Positions 40,907 through 49,554 of a DNA stretch of 64,000 bases are shown here, in pieces. Location: NCBI RefSeq assembly GCF_041435055.1, contig NZ_CP108002.1:3596001-3660000 (forward strand), written 5' to 3'. A program made the position numbers and the translations under genes. Source of the DNA: Streptomyces sp. NBC_00341. GTDB taxonomy: Bacteria > Actinomycetota > Actinomycetes > Streptomycetales > Streptomycetaceae. Every line of letters begins with the position of its first letter. Positions within the stretch are counted from its first letter, which is position 1. The notes below the pieces were generated by a model. That model did not search any database. It was given only the letters and a program-made list of their open reading frames with translations, and was not told the DNA's origin.

Positions 40907-41145
40907 CGGGCCTCCTTCGGGGTGGCGACGAGTCGGCAGCGGGCCACCTCTTCGTACGCGGTGTGGCCCGTCCTTCCGGCGTGCTTCAGGGCCCAGTGGT
41001 CGGGGCCGATGTGCGAGGGGCTCGGTTCGGACGTCGCGGTGCAGTCGGGTTCGAGGCAGCGGACGACGATGACGGTCTGCGGCAACTCGCCACGGGGGGC
41101 GCCGATCGTCCACTCCACGAACCGCATGACCGAGCGGGGGCTCAC
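40903..41145 (-). CDS. small protein, DUF7848-like
   Basis: 80 residues. MRFVEWTIGAP, VIVVRCLEPDCTATSEPS, then PDHWALKHAGRTGHTAYEEVARCRLVATP. The Cys/His arrangement (C-x4-C ... H-x3-H) suggests a small zinc-binding fold and resembles a Streptomyces DUF7848-type protein as I recall it. The start is GTG 41145 overlapping the previous stop as GTGA. Function unknown. Confidence 0.65.
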   Translation of the reverse strand: MSPRSVMRFVEWTIGAPRGELPQTVIVVRCLEPDCTATSEPSPSHIGPDHWALKHAGRTGHTAYEEVARCRLVATPKEAR

Positions 41146-41360
41146 CCCGTCACCTTCCGGGTCCGGGATGCGCACGCCTGCGTGTCCGCACAGGCGCGGG
41201 GGAACCACGAGTACGCGGCATCACCGGCCGGGCGGGCGCGCCGCTCGCCCAGGTCGACGTCAGCGCCGACCGCGAGCGGATGACGGCACCAGACACAGCG
41301 CCACCCCCGCCGCTGCTGCTCACTCAATGCGCCGACTGGCGGCAGATCTCTCACGGTCAT
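41142..41360 (-). CDS. small CxxC protein, unrecognised
   Basis: 72 residues, MTVRDLPPVGALSEQQRRGWRCVWCRHPLAVGADVDLGERRARPAG..., with a CVWC pair at about 22-25 and two later Cys. It probably binds zinc. ATG 41360 has GGGGACC upstream. First of three overlapping small genes downstream of the XRE-TPR regulator. Confidence 0.6.
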   Translation of the reverse strand: MTVRDLPPVGALSEQQRRGWRCVWCRHPLAVGADVDLGERRARPAGDAAYSWFPRACADTQACASRTRKVTG

Positions 41361-41451
41361 GGCGGTCCCCGGCTCGTCGCTGATCAGTGAGACGAGCGTT
41401 CCAGGACACGAGGGGCACAACGCTCACAGATGTGTGAGCGTGGTGAGCGGT

Positions 41452-42648
41452 CTACAGGCCGATCCAGGTAGCCATACCGGCGAGGGATTCAGACGTGCGG
41501 CGGGACGTGTGGAGCAGCCCTGTCACCGTCTCCCGGGTCCGCGGGTGGTAGCGGGTCTGCTCCGGGGCGGTCCGTCGTGCTGCGACCAGGTTCCGCAGGG
41601 AGGCGTCCAGGTGCCCGGTCTCCATCTCCACCAGCGCACGGTCCACCAGATATCGGGAGCGCCGTGAGGTCAGCGTCGTGGGCGGAAGCTTCAACGCGCG
41701 GGCTTGGCGCAGCGCGTCGTCGTAGCGGCGCATGGTGATGGCCGCGCCCATCTCGTGGAGGGTCACGTTCATCTGGCCGAAGCTGAGCCAGTGCACCTCG
41801 GGGGCCTCGCCGCCGACGCGTTCGGCCAGTTCACGGGCTGCGGCGATGTGGTGGTCAACGGCACTGCTGTCGCCGGCTCGGGCAGCCACGGCCGAGGCCC
41901 CGAGGTGCAGTTGACCGGCGACGGCGAGCCCTTCCCGCGACCTCAGGTCAACGACGAGCGCCTGACCGGCCTCGACCAGCCGCCGCCCGAGACCCTGCTC
42001 GGCCTCGGCATGCCCGAGCGCCCGGCGGTACTGGCGAATCGCGGCAAGGCACGGGTCCGACGCCCGGTCGGCGGCCCAGCCCATGCGGTCCAGGGCGACG
42101 AAGGCGAGGTCAGGGAAACCCAGCTTCACGGCGATGTCGTGAGCCGTGCGGTAGGTGGACGCGAGGGCACGCCACGTCTCGGTCGTCGGCACGGTGGTGG
42201 CTGCGAGAGTCAGGTCGCCGATGACCTCGGGCAGGGCCCGCGCCGCTTTGCGGAGGTGCGTCGCCCGGACCTCCTGACAGAGGCGGTCGGCATCCGACAC
42301 CAGATCGGCCACCGGGCGTGCCGGGATGCGACCGCCCGGTGCCAGGTCGTACAGGGAGAGGGACTCGCGGATCGGGCGCACCAGGGCGGCGAGGCGCCGG
42401 TGTTGCGCGCCAGTCGCCTGCGACGGCCCGGTGAGGAGAGTGACGTCGATCCCGAGGGCGACAGCAATGGCGGCGGTGAACGCGGCAGAAGCGACGCGCG
42501 CCCCGCACTCCACCTGATTCAGCAGGCTGTACGAGTACGGAATCCGCTGTGCAAGCGCTCGTTGGCTGAGCCGGGCGCGCCGCCGTTGCTCCTTGATGCG
42601 TTCGCCTGTGCTGCGTTCGCCTGTGCTGCTGTCGTCGGGGGTGGGCAT
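41452..42648 (-). CDS. XRE HTH regulator with TPR-like C-terminal domain
   Basis: 398 residues. The HTH GERIKEQRRRARLSQRALAQRIPYSYSLLNQVECGARVASAAFTAAIAVALG spans about 13-65. The rest is alpha-helical with TPR-like pairs (ALGHAEAEQGLGRRLVEAGQAL; SRYLVDRALVEMETGHLDASLRNLVAARR). This is a widespread streptomycete orphan-regulator layout. The start ATG 42648 has GAGGTAGC upstream. Divergent from an HFCD flavoprotein (120 bp); the pair recurs in streptomycetes as I recall. The signal is unknown. Confidence 0.85.
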   Translation of the reverse strand: MPTPDDSSTGERSTGERIKEQRRRARLSQRALAQRIPYSYSLLNQVECGARVASAAFTAAIAVALGIDVTLLTGPSQATGAQHRRLAALVRPIRESLSLYDLAPGGRIPARPVADLVSDADRLCQEVRATHLRKAARALPEVIGDLTLAATTVPTTETWRALASTYRTAHDIAVKLGFPDLAFVALDRMGWAADRASDPCLAAIRQYRRALGHAEAEQGLGRRLVEAGQALVVDLRSREGLAVAGQLHLGASAVAARAGDSSAVDHHIAAARELAERVGGEAPEVHWLSFGQMNVTLHEMGAAITMRRYDDALRQARALKLPPTTLTSRRSRYLVDRALVEMETGHLDASLRNLVAARRTAPEQTRYHPRTRETVTGLLHTSRRTSESLAGMATWIGL

Positions 42649-42768
42649 ACTGCTACCTCGTTCCTGACTCGTCATCCGGAACCGTACCCACGCCACCTGG
42701 CGTTGGACCCCGTATCGCCCCCGATTCCATCCGTTTCGGGGGTGGTTGCATGTGTTGGGATGGGCGGT

Positions 42769-43296
42769 ATGACGACTCTCTATCTGTTCGGCTCGGCCGC
42801 GCCGCCCGTCTTCGAGGTAGCCGACGTCATCTCAGACGCCCAGCAGCGCGGCTGGGATGTGTGCCTCGGCCTGACACCGTCGGCAGCTCGCTGGCTGGAG
42901 AAGGACGTGCCCGAGTTGGAGCGTCTGACCGATCACCCGGTGCGCTCGGAGTACAAGCTCCCCGGGCAGCCGGACGTATGGCCCAAGGCGGACGTCATCC
43001 TCCTCGCCCCCGCCACCTTCAACACGATCAATCAGTGGGCCCTCGGGATCACATCGACGTTCGTCGTCGGCGTCGTGGCGGAGGGTATCGGCAAACGGAT
43101 CCCGACGGTCGCGATGCCGTGTGTGAACGCCGCCTATGCGCAACACCCCCAGTTCGACACGTCGGTGGAGACGCTGCGTACGGCTGGCGTGACGGTGCTC
43201 TACGGGGCGGGCGGCTTCGAGCCGAACCAGCCCGGTGAGCGGCTGCCCTACCCGTGGCGCCTTGCTCTCGATGCTGTAGCGGGCCGCACGGCATGA
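42769..43296 (+). CDS. HFCD-family flavoprotein
   Basis: 175 residues. LYLFGSAAPPVFEVADVISDAQQRGWDVCLGLTPSAARWLE (about 4-44), then VILLAPATFNTINQWALGIT (about 76-95; family motif PAT/SxNTIxK) and AMPCVNAAYAQH (about 115-126; PxMN-like). These are FMN sites of the CoaC/EpiD/phosphopantothenoylcysteine decarboxylase family, which decarboxylates cysteine-containing substrates. The usual 'Lys' after NTI is Gln here. ATG 42769. Divergent from the XRE-TPR regulator, so probably regulated by it. Confidence 0.8.
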   Translation: MTTLYLFGSAAPPVFEVADVISDAQQRGWDVCLGLTPSAARWLEKDVPELERLTDHPVRSEYKLPGQPDVWPKADVILLAPATFNTINQWALGITSTFVVGVVAEGIGKRIPTVAMPCVNAAYAQHPQFDTSVETLRTAGVTVLYGAGGFEPNQPGERLPYPWRLALDAVAGRTA

Positions 43297-43571
43297 CCGG
43301 CCGATGATCGTCGTGGGGCGGTCCTACGTTCCGGACCGTGGCAACCGGACCGGGTGATGAACTGATCGATTCGGCTCCGTGGCAAAAATCCCCAGCCCGA
43401 TGTCAGAGCCGTCCGATAGAAAGGCCGTTCCTCGCGGGCCACCGCACCCAATGGCCGCGCCGGGCTTGCCCTTGGTGTGACGCTCCACGCTTCACCGGCG
43501 CTGAACTCCAAGACACACAAGGGGACTTGCAGTACTCACGTGACCACGAACGAGACCAATGGGGTGGGGAA

Positions 43572-46271
43572 TTGAGCACGAGCAAGAAGCACACGCACAG
43601 ACCGCTGGGCCTGAGGAGACGGGCGCTCCTGACCGTCGGCGTCGTCGTCCTGAGCGGAGCGGGGTCAGCGGCCTACGCGGTCGCCGGTCCGGCCGGCAAC
43701 GGAACGGCGGTTGACCACGAGGTGCGGGCCGCGGCCGTGCGTACGGTCGGGCTCGCCGGCCAGGGGGCCGGTCGCAAGGGGCTGCCGAAGCAAGGCACCA
43801 AGGAGTACAGCGCAGCCCTGCTGACCTGGTCGGACCCGGACGCCGAGCTCAAGGGGACGGCCCAGATACGTTCGAAGGGGGTCGGGACCGGTAAGTGGTC
43901 GGGCTGGCAGGCGTTGCCGGACGACCCCTTCTCCGCCGACGGCAAGGAGGCCGAGGACGCGGCGCCCCGCGGCGGCACCTCCGCGGTGTGGACCGGGCCC
44001 TCGGACGGCGTCGAGGTGCGGGTGGTCGCCGCAGACGGCTCCGCCTCCGCGCTCCCGTCCGGCATGGACGTGAAACTCCTCGACCCCGGCACCGACCCGG
44101 CGGGCGCCCCGAAGCCCGTCGCGTCCGCGCGAGACGTCACGCCGGCCCCGTCGGACACGGGCACCGACGCGCCCGCACCCGCGGGCACCACCTCTTCGCC
44201 CACCGATCCCGCGACCCCGACGGCACCGCCCACCACCCCCGCGAGCCCGACCGCCCCGGCCACGCCCAGCGGGACGGCGACGGCCTCCCCTTCGCCGACC
44301 GCTCCGGCTCCCCTGCCCTCGACCGTCGTCAAGCCGCCGATCATCACCCAGGCCCAGTGGGGTGCCTCGACGGACTACGACGGCACGCCCGAATACGGTC
44401 AGGAGATCAAGGCCGCCGTCGTCCATCACACCGGCGTCGACCAGGACAACGGCGTCCCCTGCAGCCAGTCGATGGCCCGGATGCGCACCATCCAGCAGGA
44501 GCACTTCGCCCGCGGCTACTACGACATCGGCTACAACTTCGTCGTCGACCGCTGCGGCCAGATCTTCGAGGGCCGCAGCGGCGGCATGGACCTCCCGGTG
44601 ACCGGCGCCCACGACGTCGGCTTCAACACCGACACGGTCGGCATCTCGTACATCGGCAACACGATGACGCTGAAGCCGACCCGGGCCGGCCTGGAGGCCA
44701 TTTCCCGGGTCGTCGCCTGGAAGTTCGGCATGTACGGCATCAGCCCGAGCTCCAACGTGACCCTGGTGTCCGGTTCGCCGCTCGGCCAGGACGGCAACAA
44801 GGTCGCAGAGGGCGAATCGATCACGCTGCCCCGGGTCTTCGGCCACCGCGACACCAACGCCACGCTGTGCCCCGGCGACGCCCTGTACGGCAAGCTGCCG
44901 CTGCTCCGTACCCTCGCCGCCTCGCCCGGCATCTCGCATGCCCTCACCCGCTCGGACTTCGACGGTGACGGCGTGACCGACCTGGTCGCGGGCACCCCGC
45001 AGACGGGCAGCGGCGCCGGTTCGCTCACGGTCGTCCCGGGCGGCGACGACGGCCCGGTCGCCTCCGCGGGGAGGATCATCGACCAGAACAGCCCCGGCGT
45101 CCCCGGCAGCAGCGAGTCCGGTGACCTCTTCGGCGCGTCCAACGCGTACGGCGATGTCAACGGTGACGGATACGGCGACCTCGTCATCGGCTCGCCCGGC
45201 GAGGACGACACCAGCGGCCACGCCGACTCGGGCCTGATCTCCGTGATGTACGGCCCCGCGCTCAACACCGGCACGTCGTACGGGACCGCGACCGCGACCC
45301 GCGCCACCGGTGAGAAGCTCGGCACCTCCGTCGCCACCGGAGACTTCGACGCGGACGGCAGGTCCGACGTCTTCTCCGTCGCGCCCGGCGAGCCCGGCCG
45401 CTGGTGGTCGTACGACTCCGGCACCGGCGCGGCCACATCCGGGTACCTGAACACCACCGCCTACACGGCGGCCGTCTCCTACGCGGCCGTCGCCACCGGC
45501 GACTTCAACCGGGACGGTTACGCGGACGCCGCCGTCAACTTCCGTGACCCGAGCGGCATTTCCCGTGTCCTGTGGCTGAAGGGATCGTCCGGCGGGCTGC
45601 AGCGCGTCGGGATCCTCTCCGCGAAGGGCGGCCGCTCCCTGGCCGCCGGCGACGTCACCGGCGACGGCATCGACGACCTGGTCGTCGGCCAGCCGGGCAC
45701 GACCGAGTCCGGTACGACCGTCAAGGGCGGCACGGTCACCCTGCTCAAGGGCACGACGACCGGCCTCACCGCGACCGGCGCGATCACTCTCGGACAGGAT
45801 TCAGCCGATGTGCCGGGCGGCGGCGAGACGGGCGACGACCTCGGCGCCTCCGTCGCAGTCGGCGACTACGACCTCGACGGGTACGCGGACGTCATGGCCG
45901 GATCCCCGAACGAGGACATCACCCGTGCCGGGGTGAGCCGGGTGGACGCCGGCGCGGTGATCCTCTTCAAGGGCACCTCCACCGGCATCTCGGGTACCGG
46001 CTCGGTCACCTACAGCCAGGACACGGCCGACGTCTCCGGTGACACGGAGTCCGGTGACCGGCTGGGATCCTCCGTCCTCCTCCAGGACCTGTCCGGCTAC
46101 GGCCGTGCGGACCTGGCGATCGGCGCGGACGGCGAGAACGCCGGCGACGGCGTTTTCCTCCAGCTGGACAGCGGCAGCGCGGGCATCTCCGCCAAGAGCG
46201 CCCTCTACTACGGCCGCTCCAACCTCGGCACCCCGGTGGCTGCCCACCTCGGCCAGACGCTGGCACCGTGA
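43572..46271 (+). CDS. secreted PGRP-type N-acetylmuramoyl-L-alanine amidase with FG-GAP propeller
   Basis: 899 residues. A basic N-terminus and LLTVGVVVLSGAGSAAYAVAG (about 18-38) form a signal peptide. A low-complexity Pro/Thr/Ala linker (about 190-250) leads to a PGRP/Amidase_2 domain (about 255-450) with zinc ligands in VVHHTG and GHRDTNATLCPG. Seven FG-GAP calcium-loop repeats follow (DFDGDGVTDL, DVNGDGYGDL, DFDADGRSDV, DFNRDGYADA, DVTGDGIDDL, DYDLDGYADV, DLSGYGRADL), which would make a seven-bladed propeller. It hydrolyses peptidoglycan outside the cell. The TTG start (43572) follows GGTGGGGAA closely. Confidence 0.88.
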   Translation: MSTSKKHTHRPLGLRRRALLTVGVVVLSGAGSAAYAVAGPAGNGTAVDHEVRAAAVRTVGLAGQGAGRKGLPKQGTKEYSAALLTWSDPDAELKGTAQIRSKGVGTGKWSGWQALPDDPFSADGKEAEDAAPRGGTSAVWTGPSDGVEVRVVAADGSASALPSGMDVKLLDPGTDPAGAPKPVASARDVTPAPSDTGTDAPAPAGTTSSPTDPATPTAPPTTPASPTAPATPSGTATASPSPTAPAPLPSTVVKPPIITQAQWGASTDYDGTPEYGQEIKAAVVHHTGVDQDNGVPCSQSMARMRTIQQEHFARGYYDIGYNFVVDRCGQIFEGRSGGMDLPVTGAHDVGFNTDTVGISYIGNTMTLKPTRAGLEAISRVVAWKFGMYGISPSSNVTLVSGSPLGQDGNKVAEGESITLPRVFGHRDTNATLCPGDALYGKLPLLRTLAASPGISHALTRSDFDGDGVTDLVAGTPQTGSGAGSLTVVPGGDDGPVASAGRIIDQNSPGVPGSSESGDLFGASNAYGDVNGDGYGDLVIGSPGEDDTSGHADSGLISVMYGPALNTGTSYGTATATRATGEKLGTSVATGDFDADGRSDVFSVAPGEPGRWWSYDSGTGAATSGYLNTTAYTAAVSYAAVATGDFNRDGYADAAVNFRDPSGISRVLWLKGSSGGLQRVGILSAKGGRSLAAGDVTGDGIDDLVVGQPGTTESGTTVKGGTVTLLKGTTTGLTATGAITLGQDSADVPGGGETGDDLGASVAVGDYDLDGYADVMAGSPNEDITRAGVSRVDAGAVILFKGTSTGISGTGSVTYSQDTADVSGDTESGDRLGSSVLLQDLSGYGRADLAIGADGENAGDGVFLQLDSGSAGISAKSALYYGRSNLGTPVAAHLGQTLAP

Positions 46272-46338
46272 TGCCGGGGCCGACACAGATACCGGGGCCG
46301 TCACGCTGAGGCCCTGACAACACGGACGATCGACGGAA

Positions 46339-46376
46339 GGGCCGGTGCCCGGCGGACAACCGCCGGGCACCGGCCC
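46339..46376. terminator. perfect 17-bp stem terminator
   Basis: Arms 46339-46355 and 46360-46376 are exact complements around an ACAA loop. Between the amidase and the convergent wHTH gene. Confidence 0.85.
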
Positions 46377-46450
46377 GCGTTGGGGGGTGACCCGCGCGCG
46401 AGGTCAGCCCACGCGCCGGTCTGTCGCGCGCTCCCGGTGTCAGAGGCCGT

Positions 46451-46846
46451 TCACTCGGGGGACGGCACCGGTCGCGCCGTCGGCTCCGCAGGTTCCGCCG
46501 ACTCCTCCGCTTCCCGGGCGGTCGTGGCCGCGCTCCGGGCCGTGGTCACGATGTTCTGGAGCGCCGCGATGTGGCCGGCCAGGGCCTGTTCGCCGACGGG
46601 GGTGAGGGACAGCCAGGTCCGGGGGCGCTTGCCGACGTGTCCCTTGCGGACGTGCAGGTAACCGGCGGCCTCCAGCGCCGACGCGGTCTTGCTGAGGACC
46701 GAGTCGGACACCTGGCAGCCGTCGCGGACGGCGGCGAAGTCCGCCTCGTCGCACGCGGAGAGAAAGGCGACCACGGCCAGCCGGGTCGGGTGGTGGATGG
46801 TCTCGTCCAGGGCGGCCCGCTCCAGTCCCGGCGGATCGTCCTTCAC
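46451..46846 (-). CDS. winged-helix regulator (HTH_27-like)
   Basis: 131 residues. ETIHHPTRLAVVAFLSACDEADFAAVRDGCQVSDSVLSKTASALEAAGYLHVRKGHVGKRPRTWLSLTPVGEQAL (about 15-90) is a MarR/PadR-like winged helix of the HTH_27 group. The tail is Ala/Glu/Pro-rich. GTG 46846 overlaps the membrane-protein stop as GTGA. It is probably the autoregulator of the two-gene operon, whose promoter holds two palindromes. Confidence 0.82.
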   Translation of the reverse strand: MKDDPPGLERAALDETIHHPTRLAVVAFLSACDEADFAAVRDGCQVSDSVLSKTASALEAAGYLHVRKGHVGKRPRTWLSLTPVGEQALAGHIAALQNIVTTARSAATTAREAEESAEPAEPTARPVPSPE

Positions 46847-47361
46847 GCGAGCTCTCTCAGCGCGCGACCGATCGCCGCGTTACGGACGAGGCACACGCCC
46901 CACACGCCGAGCCCCGCTACGGCGAACGCCGTGATCCGGGTCGTGGCCGCCCCGGCCCCCGACGCCCAGCAGCAGCCTCCTGCCACCAGGCCCGCCGCCA
47001 GGACGGCCGGAAGCGCGAACCGGCTCCGGCTCAGGCGCGAGGAGAGGGAACGCGTCACCCGTACTCCCCCAGCCCGCCTCGCCGCCCGGACGAGCGCGAA
47101 CACGGCCGCGAGCCCGAGGAGCGACACGACAAGCGCCACCGCGGTCGCCCAGCCGCCCCTGCCGCGACTCCAGGCCTGCACCACGCTCGGCACCACCAGA
47201 GTCACCGCCGCGGCCGGTCCGTACCACGCGGGAGCCAGCCCGGCCCTGAGGCGAGCCCGCTCCCTGGCCCTCTCCACACCCTTCAGCGCGTCCTCGGCAC
47301 ACACCGTCGTCCCGCCACCGTCCTCCGGGAGCGCGGACTTGTTCTCCAGCGACGACGACAT
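46843..47361 (-). CDS. four-helix membrane protein, unrecognised
   Basis: 172 residues. A cytosolic start MSSSLENKSALPEDGG is followed by four hydrophobic segments (about 52-68, 78-98, 123-140, 146-165) with a basic loop between the second and third. A CC pair in the third helix. The start is ATG 47361 with GGGGAAGGA upstream at loose spacing. It is coupled to the wHTH gene. Such pairs occur in streptomycetes with the regulator sensing through or acting on its partner; function unknown. Confidence 0.7.
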   Translation of the reverse strand: MSSSLENKSALPEDGGGTTVCAEDALKGVERARERARLRAGLAPAWYGPAAAVTLVVPSVVQAWSRGRGGWATAVALVVSLLGLAAVFALVRAARRAGGVRVTRSLSSRLSRSRFALPAVLAAGLVAGGCCWASGAGAATTRITAFAVAGLGVWGVCLVRNAAIGRALRELA

Positions 47362-47403
47362 GAGCACACCGAATCCTTCCCCAGGACACACGGCACGAAC
47401 GGC

Positions 47404-47430
47404 ACTGCCGGCACTGCCGGCACTGACGGC
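47404..47430 (+). repeat. 9-bp tandem repeat (CACTGCCGG), about three copies
   Basis: CACTGCCGG recurs every 9 bp, the last copy altered to CACTGACGG. It lies just downstream of the palindromes, in the leader of the membrane-protein operon. Confidence 0.7.
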
Positions 47431-47473
47431 TTGATGCTTGCCATCATGGCATCAACTTTCCAAGATGGAAAGT
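47431..47473. promoter_or_regulatory. two adjoining palindromes, probable operators of the wHTH operon
   Basis: TTGATGC (47431-47437) and GCATCAA (47449-47455) form one inverted repeat. ACTTTCC-AAGAT-GGAAAGT (47455-47473) is a perfect second one sharing one base with it. They lie 70-110 bp upstream of the operon start and contrast with the GC-rich surroundings. Confidence 0.75.
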
Positions 47474-47509
47474 ACACACCCGCCCCGTCAGCCCCCGCCT
47501 CTGCCCCCG

Positions 47510-49318
47510 TCAGCGCAGCTCTTCCGGGCACGGCGTCCCCGGCGACAGCTGGTACGGCGCGCCGAGCCGGTACACACCGGCGCGCGGTGCCAGCAGTTCC
47601 GTCCACTCGTCGCCGTACTGGTCCTCGTCCAGCTTGATCAGGCAGCCGTTCGCGTTGACGAAGTCCCTGGGGATGTCCTTGTCCTCGCGGCGTTTGGACT
47701 CCTCCGTCTCCTGGGGTCGCTCCACGCTGCGGCCCTCCTCGTCGAGCACGGCGAGCCAACGCGAGTACGGGATGCGGATCAGCACCCGGCCCGCCTTCTT
47801 CACATGGATGGTCAGCTCTCCCGCACCGGCCTCGTCCACCGTCGCCGGCGGATCGGCCAGCGGCACCGGGCTGTCCACCGAGTAGAGCCGCCAGTTGGAG
47901 TTGGACCAGATCGGCTTCAGGTACGGCAGCCCCTTGCTCACCAGTTCCGTCTCCTGCACCGCGCCACTGGAGTCGGGAGAGCCCTGCGGCAGCACCACGT
48001 AGTGCACGGCCCAGCGGTCGAGCCACTGCCGGTAGTTCACGGAGTTCAGGGTGTCGTCGTAGAAGAGCGGATTGCGCTCCATGTCGGCCTGCCGGTTCCA
48101 GCCGCGGGCCAGGTTCACCACCGGGGCCAGCGCGGACGCCTCCCGGTGACTGCTCGGCGGGACCACCTCGACCCGGCCCCGTTCGGCACCGACCGTCTGG
48201 AGCTGGTTGACCAGCGGAGCCAGCGACCGCGCCCAGGACGCGTCGGGTGCGGTACGGACTATGTCGTCCACGCCCTTGAACCCGATCCAGAAGTTCAGCC
48301 CGACGATCGCGAGGACCAGCGCGTACCACCGCCGGGAGCGGGGCCGCGCGTACGGCAGCGCGGCCAGCAGCACCACCCCGGCGAACAGCATCGCCATCCG
48401 CGACACGTTCGAGCCGATCTGCGAGTCCACGACGTACGTCAGCAGCGTCCCGATGCCGTAGACCGCGGCCGCCGTCCGCACCGTCTTCCAGTCGCCCGGC
48501 ACCAGGAAGAAGATCAGGACCGCGAAGATGAACGGCCCCGAGAGCGTCGCGACCGACATCGGCTGCGTACCGGAGAACGGGAACAGCCACGCGGAGAGCG
48601 CCACCACCACGACCGGCGCCAGCCCCAGCGCGTACGCACCGGGGCGGCGCTTGTTCAGGAACAGGGCCGCCGCGACCACACCGAGGAAGAGCCCGGCCAC
48701 AGGACTGCCGGCGGTCGCGAGCCCGGCGAGCGGCGCGGCGACAGCCGCCTTCGCCCAACGCCTGTACCGCCAGCGGTACGGCCAGCAGAACACCGCCGCC
48801 ACCGCACCGACCGCGAACATCATGCCGAGGCCGAATGTCACCCGGCCCGACATCGCGTTGCACAGATACGCGAAGACACCGGCCATCGAGCACGCGATCG
48901 GATTGCGGACGGCCCGCACCCTGACCAGGATCAGCGCGGTCAGCCCCGCCGAGACCGTACCGACGATCATCATCGTCGTACGGACACCGAGCAGCGACAT
49001 CAGATACGGCGACACGACGCTGTACGAGACGGGGTGCATCCCCCCGTACCAGGCCAGGTTGTACGCGGTACCGGGGTGCCGGCCGACGAACTCGGCCCAG
49101 GCGTCCTGGGCCGCGATGTCGCCGCCGCTGTTCGCGAAGAAGAAGAACCAGAGGATGTGGACCACCGCGGCCACCGCGGTCGTCAGGAGGACCGGATGGC
49201 GTACGCAGCGCCGCTTGAAACCGTCGAACCGACCGGCGCCCTCCGGCACGGATTCCCCGCCCGGACCCCGCACCCGGCCTTCGCCGCTCTTCGCCCGTGT
49301 CGGCTCAGCAGTGGTCAC
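47510..49318 (-). CDS. large polytopic membrane protein (annotated elsewhere as MFS-like)
   Basis: 602 residues. About 11-12 membrane helices between residues 40 and 375, with WAEFVGRHPGTAYNLAWYGGMHPVSYSVVSPYLMSLLG between the first two. That loop resembles lipid-linked-sugar glycosyltransferases of the GT-C type rather than MFS carriers. A soluble C-terminal domain follows (about 375-602) with LFYDDTLNSVNYRQWLDRWAVHYVVLPQG and WRLYSVDSPVP. GTG 49318 has GGGGAGAG 5 bp upstream. I cannot name the substrate; arabinan- or mannan-type chemistry is only a guess. Confidence 0.7.
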   Translation of the reverse strand: MTTAEPTRAKSGEGRVRGPGGESVPEGAGRFDGFKRRCVRHPVLLTTAVAAVVHILWFFFFANSGGDIAAQDAWAEFVGRHPGTAYNLAWYGGMHPVSYSVVSPYLMSLLGVRTTMMIVGTVSAGLTALILVRVRAVRNPIACSMAGVFAYLCNAMSGRVTFGLGMMFAVGAVAAVFCWPYRWRYRRWAKAAVAAPLAGLATAGSPVAGLFLGVVAAALFLNKRRPGAYALGLAPVVVVALSAWLFPFSGTQPMSVATLSGPFIFAVLIFFLVPGDWKTVRTAAAVYGIGTLLTYVVDSQIGSNVSRMAMLFAGVVLLAALPYARPRSRRWYALVLAIVGLNFWIGFKGVDDIVRTAPDASWARSLAPLVNQLQTVGAERGRVEVVPPSSHREASALAPVVNLARGWNRQADMERNPLFYDDTLNSVNYRQWLDRWAVHYVVLPQGSPDSSGAVQETELVSKGLPYLKPIWSNSNWRLYSVDSPVPLADPPATVDEAGAGELTIHVKKAGRVLIRIPYSRWLAVLDEEGRSVERPQETEESKRREDKDIPRDFVNANGCLIKLDEDQYGDEWTELLAPRAGVYRLGAPYQLSPGTPCPEELR

Positions 49319-49465
49319 TGCGACTCTCCCCGTCCTTCCCCGGACGCGGTGGAACCGCCGACCTGCTGGCAGCGTGGGCGTCAGTGCCGGAAAACGCGTT
49401 CCGGGATACACGCGTTGCCCCTGGGACGCTAGCACGCAGCCTCTGACGTCGGCCGGAGGGTTTCC

Positions 49466-49511
49466 GGCCCCCTGTGCTCACGTGAACCGCGTCACGTGAG
49501 CACAGGGGGCC
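49466..49511. terminator. perfect 20-bp stem terminator
   Basis: Arms 49466-49485 and 49492-49511 are exact complements with a 6-nt loop. It lies downstream of the carboxypeptidase gene and upstream of the membrane-protein gene on the same strand, so it separates the two transcripts. Confidence 0.88.
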
Positions 49512-49554
49512 GCGCCTTCAAGGGTTCGGCCAGTCGGCCGCCCCGTCCGCCGGA

